A stretch of DNA of 64,000 nucleotides from Benincasa hispida (GCF_009727055.1 NC_052355.1:8589793-8653792), one strand, 5' to 3'; numbered from the stretch's first letter, positions 12,780-25,060 are shown. The notes: a model not told the origin generated them from the letters alone. Translations and numbers: made by a program.

Positions 12780-12920
12780 TCCTGTTCCCACCTTGAAAGT
12801 CATTTCGTGTTCTAAGAGTTGAGTCCAAGAACTAGTTTCCTATAGAAAAGTGCAAACATGGTTAGCGGCGCCTGAATCTAATATCCAGGTTAAGTGAGAA
12901 TTTTCCACTAAGCATGTTCA
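12780..12920 (-). pseudogene. Copia F aspartic protease remnant
   Basis: The active-site motif WILDSGA is encoded at 12867-12888 with the catalytic Asp intact. Flanking sequence is in poor frame. The position between zinc knuckle and pre-integrase is canonical. Confidence 0.75.
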
Positions 12921-12922
12921 AA

Positions 12923-13780
12923 CTACAAGTAAATCTGATTTACCTTATTTAGCCTTTTCAACTCTCTTTCCAGCCAAATCTTTTGGGCAGTTTCGCTTCT
13001 AATGCTCGTCCTCTTCACAATGGAAACACTTTCCTTTAGGAGCTTTGTTTTTCTTTGCAACAGGTTTCTTATTCCCTTTTCCCTTTTTCTTCGTATGGAT
13101 ACTTTTATCTTTAGATGAGGAAAGGACAAACTTCTTTTTGTCTGAAGGCTTTGATCCCGAAGATAATCCCTTCAGAAATTTTTCTGATGTGAAACAACAT
13201 TTGCTTCACTTTCTTTTAATTTAATCATCGCTTACTAAGTTTGGAGTTCATTTAGTAAAGTAGTCAAATTTTAATCAATCTTATTCATTACGAAAGTAGT
13301 TTGGAAGGTCAAGAAGCTCTTTGGAAAAGACTCCAAGATCATACTAACTTGACTACTTTCATCTATGCTAGCCCCATGAGCTTCTGTAATGTTAGAGTGA
13401 ACCATCACGTCTAAACATGCTCCCTGACATTGGTTCCATCTTTCATGCGAGAGTTATAAACATATTTTATAACCTTGTGTCATACGGAAGATGACAGTTT
13501 CCCGAATGTTTCCTGTAATGATGCCATGATCTCACAAGCTTTGGGCATGACTTCATGTTTCTTGTTGAGCACGTCAGATATGCTCACTAAGATATAGGCC
13601 TTTGCCCTTTCATTAGCCCTCACCCACTTATCATAGACATATCGAACATTTCGGTTAGCATTTGAACTGGGAATAAGAGGACATTCCTCTGTTAAAACAA
13701 ACCTTGGGTCATCAACTACTAATATTGTGTTTATGTTTGATTTCTAGTTGGAGTAACCCTCTCCATTAAATTTTTCGGGC
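12923..13780 (-). pseudogene. Copia F gag with zinc knuckle
   Basis: On the minus strand, gag starts near 13780 with a KFNGEGYSN block. It continues with VVDDPRFVLTEECP, RNVRYVYDKWVRANERAKAYI, SDVLNKKHE and a QETFGKLSSSV block. The CCHC knuckle (C-F-H-C-E-E-D-E-H-x-K-R-N-C) is encoded at 12985-13034 with an in-frame stop inside it. Gag would form the virus-like particle and bind RNA. The leader and PBS that should precede gag are absent: only about 25 bp separates gag from the 5' LTR. Confidence 0.8.
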
Positions 13781-13799
13781 AACTGTCATCTTCCGTATG
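13481..13799. repeat. 26-bp inverted repeat inside copia F gag
   Basis: Arms 13481-13506 and 13774-13799 match in inverted orientation at 25 of 26 bases, with 267 bp between. The left arm is native gag on the minus strand (KLSSSV region). The right arm is the same gag segment flipped, and stands just 3 bp from the LTR end at 13803, replacing the leader. Confidence 0.8.
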
Positions 13800-13802
13800 A
13801 AT

Positions 13803-15481
13803 TGTGTGTTGGAAACACTGAATTAAGCTGGTTTTTTTGAGAAAGAAGAAGGTATGTATAGGGATTATTTTTGCAGAATCTTCTGGGTTAAATTAGATTG
13901 CATCAAGTCTGAATTGAAGTTCAAAACTCCCATTTATACATGAAAATCATGCAATAAGTTTAACATGCCTGATACCACTTCGATTTCCATTGAAATTGAA
14001 GTGGCATGAGGTGTAAAATTGAGTGAGAAAATCTAAGATTGGATTTTCCCACTTTCAATTTTAATTCTTCAAATTTTGAATAATTTAATTAAAATTTTAT
14101 TTTCAAAAAATCAAATTCAATTTTAATTTTATAATTTTGAATTTCAATAAATTCAAAATTTAATTAATCAAATATCTAATTTTGAACAATTTCAAATCTT
14201 GAATAAAATTGGATAATTAATTAAACTAATTTTAGTTAATTAAATTTATTATCAACTATTAAATATTATATAACACCTCATCTAATAATTAAATCAATAT
14301 TTAAATATTTTAAACCTTCCAATTTCATTTAATTTCGATAAAATTAAACATTTCAATTTGATAAAATACAATGAACAGAAACCCTAATTGAATTTGAACA
14401 TTTCAAATTCTAAACCCTAATTTCAAATCTCATCAAATTCACTCAATTTACTTATCCAATTTACAAGTTAGTAGAGGGGCCTTATGAACCTATAGATTAT
14501 GAGCTCCAACGATTTGCAATTAATTGGTTAAACCCTTTACACTGAATTAATCACTATTCGTTAACTTCCCAGACATAACACTAGTGCTCGATAGTTGCAC
14601 TCTCCTCACTATAGATATTTTTGTCCATTTTAACCATAATCAGTAAGTCGATCCTTCACAGGTCATTCATATTTACAGTTGGGTCAAAATTATCATTTTA
14701 CCCCTACAAATACATCTTGCTCCTTAAGCTCCCACCGATCCTCTATTGAAAAATTGATTTATAGTCCAACTTATAAATCATGACCCTCTCAATCATGAGA
14801 GAGTGGGGCCCCGTTGTTCAAGACTAGGCATAAGTGCTTAAGAGAACAACCTATCTACTAACCCTACGTTGGTAGGAGTGAATTCCATCTTGCAAAACTA
14901 TGTCCCTAGCTATCTATCCAATCTTATCCCCAAAATGGGTATTGAGCAGTGTTGTTGGACCACTCTCACCTGTGCAGATCAAAGGATAATCTCGAATAAA
15001 CAGGAGTTCATATTAGTTCAAGATTAAGATCGAGTTACACTAGGTCATTGAATTTGAAATAGTCAATTTTAACAGTAAACAATTGTTATAAAGAAAAGTG
15101 ACTATTTCGAGGTTTGGTCTTATGGAAACTCATTGCACAGGATGCCCCCACTCACATATCTCAAAATGAATTATTTTTGGATCACATCATTTGTTTCAGT
15201 ATACAAAATGGGCCGCATCGAATAGTGTCACAAGATGTGGTACCCAATCTCATCATATACTTATAGACAATTTTGGCTTTATACTAAAACTTGATCTACT
15301 TTTATGTCGCTACATAATGTTAAAGTATTCATATTATAGCAATGGATTTGTTTATTAGATTTTTATAATAGAATGCAATATAAATAACAACTTATTGAAT
15401 ACAATACTCAATAATACTTGTATGGATAAATTGAATATATTAACCATATTTACGAACGATGAGTTTAGGACATTCCCATCA
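13803..15481 (-). mobile_element. Copia F 5' LTR
   Basis: On the minus strand it starts TGATGGGAATGTCC and ends with CACACA. It is alignable throughout with 8040-9718, including the AT-rich U3 and the 'gtcttat..aaactcattgcacaggatgccccc' block also found in copia A and B. No intact primer-binding site follows it, because the junction goes directly into rearranged gag. Confidence 0.85.
13931..13938 (-). promoter_or_regulatory. TATA-like box, copia F 5' LTR
   Basis: TATAAATG on the minus strand, at the same LTR position as the box at 8168-8175. Confidence 0.4.
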
Positions 15482-16055
15482 GCCTGGCCGTTCAAGCCGC
15501 TCCTTGCTCAACCTAAACAATTGTCTATTTATTCAAATCAAAATTCCATATTCAAATTTGAGCTCAAATAACTTATTTTCCAAAACTTTTATTGGAAAAT
15601 TTCCTTTTACAAACTTGTTTAGAAACTTCTTAAGTTGCCTACCTTAAAATTTAAGCTCTAAATTCTTCTTCGTTTGGCTAAAAACCTTCAAACTTCACCA
15701 TTGGCCAAAATTCATTCAAGAGCCTGACCTTCTTGAGATTTTCTTCAGATTCCAACTTGAATCCATGGGAGATTTCTTTCGGTAGCCTTTGTGCTTCAAC
15801 TATACTCAACACACATTTGAATGGATCTAGAATGACATTAAAAACACAAGTAGATTGCTCAAACCGAGTTCCTGAACTGAGGCCTCCCTTTTGAACTAAA
15901 CATTGTATGCCTCTTTTAAATCTTAGGCTGCCAACTCCACCACTAAGCGGGATTAGTTCCCTCAATCTCATCAGCTGAGCCACTAGAGTGGGTGACTAAG
16001 CTGTAATCACCATTTGATCAATGCAGGGTCCTAATCTTCAGTGCTTGTCAAGATT
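15482..16055 (-). mobile_element. Fragment related to LTR E
   Basis: Similar to 37260-37640 of the solo LTR E: shared 'ttcaaatttgagctcaaat', 'ttaccttaaaatttragct', 'gcctgaccttct' and 'gagatttcttycgg'-like blocks. With the E-like remnant at 6478-8039 on the other side of copia F, F may have landed in an E element, but the halves are not cleanly collinear and no TSD is visible. Confidence 0.45.
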
Positions 16056-16437
16056 TCCGACTCAAATCTACCACTTTGGGGATTCGTCTGAGTGGGGAGC
16101 TGGGAACTCAGCTACACGAGATGGAATTCACTCATTCCCCGAAGCAGGGGTAAATAGATAGATTTCTCCCTTGAGGGCTGATTCCAGGACTTGAATGATG
16201 TGGTGCCACACACCTTCTCATGGCTCTAGATGTGTCCACTCATTGTAGGATAATGAGATAGAAGGATCAGTGGTACTTAACAAGTTAAATGTAACTATAG
16301 GGTCAAAACAATAAATTGGCCCAACTATAACTATGAGCATTTGTGAATTGTTATCATACAGTTGACTGGTTATATCTGATGGACAATGAAATATATATGT
16401 GGTGAGAAGTGTGCAGCTATTAGTCTTTAGTGGAGTG
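16056..16437 (+). mobile_element. Copia A 5' LTR, first part (5' truncated)
   Basis: Matches the reverse complement of about 2430-2840 ('actttggggattcgtctg', 'gctgggaactcagctacac', 'ccacacaccttctcatgg'). The LTR start is missing; homology begins abruptly. It is interrupted at 16437 by solo LTR G1 and resumes at 18605. Confidence 0.75.
16433..16437 (+). repeat. Target-site duplication of G1 (left)
   Basis: GAGTG, repeated at 18600-18604 immediately after the inserted LTR. Confidence 0.85.
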
Positions 16438-18599
16438 TGATGATGGGAAATTGGAAGTCAATTTTACTCGACAACCAACTTCCCTTGGATGCGTTATGCG
16501 ATGCATGTTCCTAAGATATGCATTGATAGTCATGCCTCGATGGTCATGCGTTGGAATTAAAAATGCGTTAATCGAAAGTATGCGATGACCATGCGTCCTG
16601 CCACAAGTTTTCTTGCATTCACGCCAAGTATAACATGAGCGCAAGTTTCTCGGGTAATCCGAGGTTGAACACAGGGACTTGTAGCTATATGTTGCAGTGA
16701 TGTGCATGTGGCGGTTTGAATAAAAGAATGGAGGGGATGTTGCTATGTTAATCCTACTCCTACTCCTATCTAACAGACAACGCAAGGAGAATTATGCATG
16801 AAAGGTAGAGATGCGACAAACCTTGACATGAAATAAATGTATGGAAAATAGATAAAATGCGGAGATGTTTTCATTGCAACCCTTAAGAATAACCACAAGG
16901 GCAACCCTAGTCAACGCAAACTAATGCGATCATGCAACACTCATACAATAGTAAACCACCTCTCGGTGCGAATGCTACAACTTCTAATGCTAGAACGCAT
17001 GCGATGTATGTGTAGAGGTGTCTATATGGCTTACACATAAGCCTCTAATTATTGTCTATGCGATGATACACAAACAAGACGACCACATATTATCATTCCT
17101 ATTCCTAGGGTACACGTGATGCAGTGTTGACAAATAGAGCTTATCTCTAAGTCCCTATCTCTTGCTTATGCCGATCTAATCTCGCTCTCCCGAGTCTAGA
17201 TTCTAATCTAGCTCTCTCGAGTCATTAGGTTCTTTCTTTAGACTCTCTCTCGAGTAGCTCTAAAGGGGTGTTTGTCACAACATAAGACAAGACAAATGCA
17301 TGAACTTGGTTGACGCAAGATTGTTACTATCCCTAAGTGTAACAACTCATACCTGTCGTAATGCGGTCACAACCACTTACACTCCCGGGCAGTTGATTGT
17401 TGCTGTATTCACTCATAAACAAGCAATGCGTTAGCCTATAGACAGGCGTTGTTGCAGCTTCAAACTAAGCAAATAAGGTTACTCACACACTTGCGCAACG
17501 CACACCTCTCGGTGGGTTGCTACATGCTTCATATCCCTAATCCACACGACTAAGTATGCAATACCCAAGTAATCCCATTAAGTGTTGCAATGAAAGTAAA
17601 GATGCGAACAAAGAAGATGGAGATGAAGTCGAAGGAATAGAGAAATGCATTAAAAAACACATTGTATTAATTTCTTAATTCAATAGATGTCATACGATAC
17701 AATATAGGAAAAGGAGGAAAAAGAAATGACCGACTATAAGCAAATTTTGCTTCCAGCGATGTGCGTAAAGGCTGCCGTTGTGTAACATGGATGGGTGGAG
17801 GAGCTGACTCTCTCGAGATCTAGCTCTAGTCGAAGGCTAACATCGTCACTCGAATGGATGAAGGGAGGTGAAGAGCTCTACAGCCGTCTTCTCACGCATT
17901 TGTCTGGATCACAAGGATTCGCCATAGGCAAACCTTAGGCAAAAACCTTGGATTCGATGAATTTCATCTCATCAACTTTCTATTTATAGAAGCTTGGGTC
18001 GCCGACAACATTAATTGGACTGCTCCGAGTCTGACGTTTGGTGCGTAAGTCCTTTCTGAACCTCTGCCACTAATAGCGTAGTAGGTGAAATGTCAACATC
18101 AGCTTTGGATTTTCTCAAGGTAGATGCATTGATGCGTTCATTCCACCTACCTTGCATTGATCCCGTTAGAATGCGTTGTCACGTAGCCGCAATCATTCAA
18201 TGGCCGCATTTGCTTAATACCGTAACTCTAACATGATGACCGCATTTGCTTGACGAGCGCAACTCCCATGTGATGGACGCATATGGCTAATTACCGCAAC
18301 ATCCATGCGTTGATCGATGCATTTGCCTTGCGATGGAGTGTTTCTTCGCATGCGATGGTCTATGCGATGGTCCGGTTTACGGAATGTGGTTCCGTCTATG
18401 CGTATGGCTACAAAAAATAAAAACAATGAACGTTGGTATAAATTAACGCAAAATAATGGGTTAGCTGAGATTCGACATGCTGATCGACGCAAGCTCATAT
18501 TCTTGTGAATTCCTATCATGATCGACGCATATTCTGCCTAACAACCTTCATAATTCTAAGTAAAAGGCCTAAGATGACATGCATTTCTGCATGTCATCA
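16438..18599 (-). mobile_element. Solo gypsy LTR G1
   Basis: 2162 bp with TG...CA ends (plus strand TGATGATGGG to CATGTCATCA), flanked by GAGTG on both sides and with no internal element sequence: a solo LTR left by LTR-LTR recombination. On the minus strand it starts with a perfect 11-bp hairpin around GAAA. It carries the 'gctactcgagagagagtctaaag' and 'rggaataagctct' blocks of gypsy LTR C in the same minus-strand order. The copy at 27142-29222 is closely similar throughout. Confidence 0.9.
17980..17988 (-). promoter_or_regulatory. TATA box in solo LTR G1
   Basis: Minus strand TATAAATAG; confirms that the LTR is oriented on the minus strand. Confidence 0.5.
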
Positions 18600-18604
18600 G
18601 AGTG
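18600..18604 (+). repeat. Target-site duplication of G1 (right)
   Basis: GAGTG, identical to 16433-16437. Confidence 0.85.
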
Positions 18605-19801
18605 CCCGACAGTTAATGGATGGTGGATCTCGTGGCTAAAGATTTTAGTCAGCTATTCACGTACCATTGGAGCTTTAAGCTACAGGTTGATAAGGTCCCC
18701 TTGGTAGCTCAATGGATTCAAGTTGTGAATTAGTTTTTGGGTCAGTTTGAACAGTTCAAATTGACAAGAGGGAGTTTGGTTATATATGATGTGATTAAAC
18801 TGGTTCAATTATATATGATATAGCTGACATGATGTATGAGATACATTAATTTGAGAAAAAGGATATAAATATTATTTATATAAAGTAAAGGAGAAAAGGA
18901 CTATGGTTTTAATGTTTCATATGATGTGATATTAAAACTATAGGTTATAAATATAATATGATAAGGTAGTTATTATATTTATTTATAAGTAAAACAATTA
19001 TGAGATAATTGTTGGTGGTTTTCTCCTTAACCATGCGTGAAAGTGGGAGGTTGCATTCAGTTTTCATGATTGAAAGGATAAAATAAAAAATGTTTTCATT
19101 TTGGAGAGAATCGTAATATCGCTTCATTGGTTGTAAACTGCCCATCATTTAGCTAACAAGAGCCTACACGACAGCTCAAAGTGTTTTTCTAAACGATCGT
19201 GTACACGTTCATCTGTCTAAATAATCGTGTTGTTTTCCTAAATGATCGCGCGCTCGAGCGAGATTCACTAAACGATCGTCTAAAGGATCAAGACACTTTA
19301 CCTAAACGATCGTGCACCTTTTTCTAAACGATCAAGCATAAGTCTATACGATACACACAAACCTCTCCCACTTGCTTGATTGTTGAATACGATCGCTCTT
19401 TCCTCCTTCCCTCTACCAAATGCAACATAGCCCTCACCTCCTGGATTCTCACTCCGAGAATACCAAGGTCACCGAGTGGTGGTGTTTTAGTTGCTGATTG
19501 TTCATGGAGAAGACAGTTCAGTTGCTGAGTGACGATGAGAGATTTGGGTAGACGATTGGCTTGGCGTTGTAAAGACAGCAAGAGGCGTTGATCCAAGCGA
19601 GAGCGAGAGAAAGATAAAATAAGAGTTCTTCAAAGGTGAGTCTCTCATTCCTTTATGTTTAATTTATTGAAAGCATGCAGTAATTTATTTTGAAATGCAT
19701 AACTTGTATGTATGTTTGTGAATGCTCGTATTTCTGTCACAATGAATTTGGAACAATCTTACTCCCACTCATAGGTACTCTTTGATAAGAGTTCCTTCAA
19801 T
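18605..19801 (+). mobile_element. Copia A 5' LTR, second part
   Basis: Continues the LTR interrupted at 16437: matches the reverse complement of about 1540-2440 ('ggtccccttggtagctcaatggattca', 'cagttcaaattgacaagagggag'). It includes a CGATCG word cluster (19180-19340) and ends before a degenerate primer-binding site. Confidence 0.75.
19180..19340. repeat. CGATCG word cluster in copia A LTR
   Basis: Seven or more variants of (c)taaACGATCGtgtaca in 160 bp, irregularly spaced. It is the counterpart of 1690-1930. Confidence 0.7.
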
Positions 19802-19814
19802 TGGTGTGTGAGCC
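19802..19814 (+). other. Degenerate primer-binding site, copia A
   Basis: TGGTGTGTGAGCC differs at three positions from TGGTATCAGAGCC, the initiator-Met tRNA site seen intact in copia B at 25061. Its position between LTR and leader fits. Confidence 0.45.
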
Positions 19815-22186
19815 AGGTTCTGATATTCCAAATCCATTGATGTATAGAATAACATTTACATTCTTGGTGGGTAAAGCATGTCTACATTCTATTTAAGTGT
19901 TAAATAAGTTTGTGGATGTGGATTAATGGAGTGTTTTGGGATGGTTGCCTCTGGTTCTTTAATTCTTTTACATTTAAAGTTAATTACAAGGGCCCCTATG
20001 TTTTTGGGCATATTAACTTGCTATCGAGTCTGTAATTCAAAGTGTTTGAGTTATTGTGAATCGCTCGTGATGAAGCTTCAAGGTAAGGAGTTGCATTGTG
20101 CTTCGAGGAAGAAGAAGACCAAGCGTTGGTCAGATCATGTAAACGATAGGGTAAGTGATCGTTGAGTATTGGATACTCGGTAGCAAGGAGACGTGCATGC
20201 ACTAAACGATCATGTAGGTTAATATGCTTGATCGTTTAGTCACTGACTACATGATCGCGGAGTAGTTGTTACTTAAGCACTTGTTCTATGATCGTCTAGA
20301 CGATCGGGCTTCACAGCAACGTCGTCGTCTAAGCGATCATTTAGACTTGCGTTTTTAATGTTAGTGTGCTAAACGATAGAGGGCCTCATGCATCATCTCA
20401 TTGTAAATGGTACTCGATCGTAGCTAAATGATCGTGGATACTCGGCTAGTTTACTAAACATTAGCCAGGCTTCGCACAGGCGGTTCAAGACCCGGTTCAC
20501 CTGTGAACCAATTTGCTCGATGGATTTAATGTAGTAGATAGAATTTTAATTTACGGTTTTTTAGGCTAAATTATCCCGATCAATTAGTCTTTGGTGAATG
20601 TACATAAGCTGTATGTTAAATTATTTGTCATATGGTATGCCATATAGTTGAAATATCACCTTAGGTTATGCATTGGTCATGCATCTTCTCTATATTGTAA
20701 GTGTTATGATATAGTAGTTTGCATGATTTAAATTACATAAGAGTATGCTCATGCATCATATAATAGAATAGTTATATTTATGCGTGCATTAAACATAGAC
20801 ATGCATCATTTTTATATTATAAGTGTTATAGTATAAGGGTGTATGGAAGCATGTTTACTTAGTTCATTACCAAGTATATAAGTGTTATATATAGTAATGA
20901 ATGGATATTGCATGAAGCATGACACATAGGTTAAATTTATAAAAGTTATAAATACCTAGTTGTGCATGACAATGTGTATGGGTTTTGGTTGTTTCTTTTA
21001 TAAGAGTTATAAGGGAAATTAGAACTAAAATCAATAAGAAAGACATGCATACAAACTTAGGCTTGAATCATGTTTTTAAAAGAGTTTTAAAACTTGGTGG
21101 AAATAAACCTAATATCACGGTTCTAATGAGATTAGCAACCTAAGGTTTAATCTTTTAATCAGTTTAATAGGATTAAATTGACTAATAAAAGATTAAATAT
21201 GTAGCAAATCTATCTATAAGGGACCTTTTGTCTAAGGCAGGTTCTATCTAGGCTGGGGTACTTAAGCTGATAGGAACAGAACACCCCTATTTGGGAACCT
21301 ACCTGGAAAGGTGAATTAGATAGATTTGATGCATGTATGAAAATTTGAGGACAGTCTGTTAAAGAGTTTAATGGGACAACTTGAACTTGTTTAATTTCAA
21401 AGACAAGAGTTGCTTTTGAGCAAATTAAATTGACTTCAATAAAATAAGTACCCGGATGGTCTAAGTTAATGAACCCTTAGGTAGAACATTAAGTGGGAGG
21501 TACTTGGGGTATATGATACTTCATTTAAACTCTTCACATTTCTCCCTTTATGTTCACACCATGAGATCTATCCTCGGCCTCGTGGCACCTTGGGAGTGTC
21601 CCCCTAAAGGATGGTGTTTGGGTAGGTCAATATCAAGGTGAATGGTGAGAATTTTCATAGTAAGGAGGAGCAGGTCGTGCGACAACATATCCCACGGTCT
21701 CTCTCATTAGGTTGGATAACGTTTCTGTGCATTGCCTCGAGGCACCTTGGGAGTGTCCCCCTATATGATGGCAATTTTGCATGACTCTTTATCCAATCTC
21801 CTGTATAGGATAAGGTCGCTTTAGTCTCTTGTCCTAATCTGCTTTTTCCCTACGGTGGGCGCATTAGGGTGGGATTCTAGGACCGAACATGAGGGGTTAC
21901 ACTTATGCAGAATTGTTAAACGTTAACAGTTTTGGACCGAAAAATTGTGACTGTTAGGGTCAGTTACAAGAGTTGTTTCTGCCTAATGGTTAAGAGTGTC
22001 TCATCCCAGTGAAGGGGCATCTGATCACCCTACTAGTGACGTTTGTCCTGCCTCGCTGGGGCATCATTATGAAATAGATGTCTTTTCACTTAGGGTACAT
22101 AGAATCAATTATGCTAAAATTAAAATTGGTGTTAAAAGTAGTATTGCATAGACTCATTAAGTTTGTTCATTTTTAGCAACGTAAAT
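19815..22186 (+). other. Copia A long untranslated leader
   Basis: About 2.37 kb without a convincing ORF between LTR and gag. It contains a CGATCG cluster (20140-20460), a tract of stepwise 'ataagtgttat' words (about 20690-21010), and a block 'ggctggggtacttaag...gaacacc' (about 21250) conserved in copia B at about 26420. Another block, 'gttcacacc(a/g)tgagatc', is shared with B (21550, 26724). Collinearity of A and B leaders suggests a real element feature, not a later insertion. Confidence 0.6.
20140..20460. repeat. CGATCG word cluster in copia A leader
   Basis: Repeated tgatcgtttag / acgatcgtctag words, including the perfect palindrome gatcgtctagacgatc at about 20289-20304. Counterpart of 650-870 in inverted orientation. 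Confidence 0.7.
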
Positions 22187-23302
22187 ATGGCTACAGCCAC
22201 ATTAGCTCTATTAAGCGCTGGCAAATTGACTGGCGAGAATTATGCTAGTTGGAAACACACGATCATAACCATTTTAATCATTGATGACCTGAGGTTCGTC
22301 CTAACGGAGGAATGTCCTCCTATTCCACCTCAAAATGCCACTCGAAATGTTCGGGAGGCCTATGAGCGTTGGACACGGGCGAATAAGAAGGCCCAAGCTT
22401 ATATCTTGGCTAGTCTTAATGACGTTTTGACCAAGAAGCATGAGCCTATGGTCTCAGCGCATGAGATCATGGGCTCCCTATGGGGAATGTTCGGACAACC
22501 ATCTGGACAGCTCAAGCACGAAGCTCTTAAATGCATCTTTAACTCCAAAATGGAGGAAGGCACCTCTGGTTGTGAACATGTGCTTAACATGATGGTCTAC
22601 TTCAATGTTGCGGAGATGAATTGGTCATGCATCGATAAGGGCAGCCAAGTTAGAATCATCCTGCACTCGTTGCCAGATAGCTTCCTCCACTTTGTTAGTA
22701 ACGCTATACTGAACAAATTGGACTATCCCTTACAACTCTCCTCAATGAGTTGCAAACATTCAAATCCTTGCTGAAAAGTAAGGAGAATAAGGTTGGTGAG
22801 GCAAATGTTGCCTAGTTATCAAAGAAGTTCCATAAAGGTTCGACCTCAGGAATGAAGTCTGCACCTTCTACTTCTAACACTTCCAAGTGGAAGAATAAGA
22901 AGGGTGGTAAGGGGAAGAGGAAGGGACCTGCTAACCCATAACCTGTCGCCCAACGGGTTAGGCGACCAGCGCCTGTTGACAAGGGAAATTGTTTCCATTA
23001 TAATCAGGATGGGCCCTAGAAGCGAGATTGTCCTCGCTGGATCAAGGAGAAGAAGAAATCTAAGGCCAAGGCAAAACAAGGTAAATATGATTTACTAGTT
23101 TTCTAAACCTATTTAGTGGAGAATGATGATTCTGCTTGGATTATTGAATCTAGGGCCACTAATCATGTTTGTTCTTCTTTTCAGGGGATTAGTTCCTGGC
23201 GGCAACTTAAGGCTAGAGAGATGACGATGCGAGTAGGCACCAGGCACGTCGTTTCAGCTGTGGTAGTGGGAGGGCTCAAATTGAATTTACAGAAGAAGTT
23301 TA
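22187..23302 (+). pseudogene. Copia A gag-protease 5' part, cut by copia B
   Basis: The ATG at 22187 follows the leader; a longer ORF starting upstream at 22163 is probably not real. Gag motifs: LLSAGKLTGENYASWK, DDLRFVLTEECPPIP, RNVREAYERWTRANKKAQAYI, SDVL-type NDVLTKKHEP. Reading is lost after 22774. The zinc knuckle (about 22992-23030) has lost its second Cys (Tyr) and its His (Pro) and contains a stop. The protease motif at 23137-23160 reads WIIESRATN, so catalytic Asp is Glu. Coding is interrupted at 23302 by copia B and resumes at 35330 in the same frame. Confidence 0.9.
23298..23302 (+). repeat. Target-site duplication of copia B (left)
   Basis: GTTTA, repeated at 35325-35329 after the 3' LTR. 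Confidence 0.9.
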
Positions 23303-25058
23303 TGTTGGGAATGTCTTAGAACTTGCAATTTGTGTTAAACATTCTATTTTATCAATGATAAATTATTGATTTTGCATTCTATTATGAAAATCCAATAAAC
23401 GTACCCATTGCTATAGTCTGAATACTGTAACTTTATGTAGTGACATAAACAGGATCAAATTAACAGTATATAGCCTAAATAGTCTAGTAAGTATATGGAT
23501 GAAATTGGGTATCTCATTCTAGTAACACTATTGGATGCGGCCCACTTTGTAGTTGTTACAAGAAGTACTAAAGTGCTACAAACAATGTAATCCACATATC
23601 GTTCATGTTGAGACATGTGAGTGGGGCCATCCTATGCAATGAGTTTGCATATAGACTGGACCACGAAACTAGTCATTTTTCTTTATAACGACCATTTACT
23701 GTTAAAACTGACTATTTCATTTATTAAGTAACCTAGGCTAACTCGATCTTAATCCTGAGCTAGCTATGAACTTCTATTTGTTTGGGATTATCCTTTGATC
23801 TACAAATGGTGAGAGTAGTCCAACAATACTCCACAATAAGCCTCCCATTTTGAGGATAAGATCGGATGAATAGCTAGGGATATAGCCCTGCAAGATGGAA
23901 TTCACTCCTACTCGATTTAGGGTTAGAAGATAGGTTGTTCTCTTAAGTATTGATTTCAGATCTTGAAAAATCGGGGCCCCGCCTTCTCATGATAGAGAAA
24001 GGATTTGATTCGTAGGTGTTATGAATCAAAATTGTTCATAAGAGGGTCAGTGGGAATTTAAGGAACAAGATGTATTCACAGGGGTAAGACGGTTATCTTG
24101 ACCCAGCTATTATTACAAACAACCTGTGAACGATCAACTTACTGATTATGGTTATATTATGTGGATATAATATATCTACAGTGAGGGGACTTCAACTATG
24201 GGCTATAATGGAGTGATCCATTAGTAACGAATGGGGATTAGATCGGTCTAATGAGTTTAGCAGATTAATCTTGGATTGTTGGAGCCTATGATTTGTAGGT
24301 CCGCGAGGTCCTCCTACTAGCTCGTAAATAGATAAGCTTTAAAGTAGCTTGATAAGTTCATTTGAAACGTTCACATTAAAATTAAACGGAATAGGAGAAT
24401 TTATATTTAAATATGATTTAAATATATGAAGATGGATTTGTGTAAAAATTAATTTAATATTTGATATTAAATTAATTAGAGTTGTTTAAATAATTATTTG
24501 TTAATTTTATTAGAAAATTAATAATGTTTTCTGTTTTAAAATCACGATTGAACTTCGAAATCTTATTTGATTTTTAGAAAAATTGAGAAGTTGAAAATAA
24601 TGCACAAATGGAAAATCAGTTTTTTCCATTACCATCTTCTACATGATCACGCAAACACCATTACATTTCTCTTCATTGACTCGAAGCATGAGCTGCAACT
24701 CATACAACATTCTTCTTTGCATGTTCACCTGCAAAAAATAAAGAAGATTGGAGTGATTTTGAGGCAGGCATTCAATAGAAATTTTAGAGAAAATTTCGGC
24801 TGGAAGAAAGGTTCTTCAAGAAATGTGGTGCTGTGATCTTCTCCTTGTTTATTCATTGCTTCAAGCTGTTCTTGAGGTGGTTCACGATGATCTTTCAAGG
24901 AGACAACTGTTGTTCATCAATATCTTGAAGAGTTCTACAGAGGTATGACTACAAACCCTCTTTTATTAGATGGGCACACTTTAGTTTCTTCCAAAACTAG
25001 TGAATTTGAATGCTTATTGATCCTTCTTACTTCTGCTGCATGTTAATACACTCTTACA
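23303..25058 (+). mobile_element. Copia B 5' LTR
   Basis: 1756 bp, TGTTGGGAATGTCTTAG to CACTCTTACA. It pairs with 33510-35324 and is followed two bases later by a perfect initiator-Met primer-binding site. It shares the 'ggatgccccc/gcaatgagtttgca' and 'ggagccyatgatytgtaggtc' blocks with LTRs of A and F. Confidence 0.95.
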
Positions 25059-25060
25059 AT

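Noticed and set aside
24567..24836. 89-codon open frame inside copia B 5' LTR.
   Set aside because: The other LTR (34770-35040) has stops and indels in it; it is LTR sequence.
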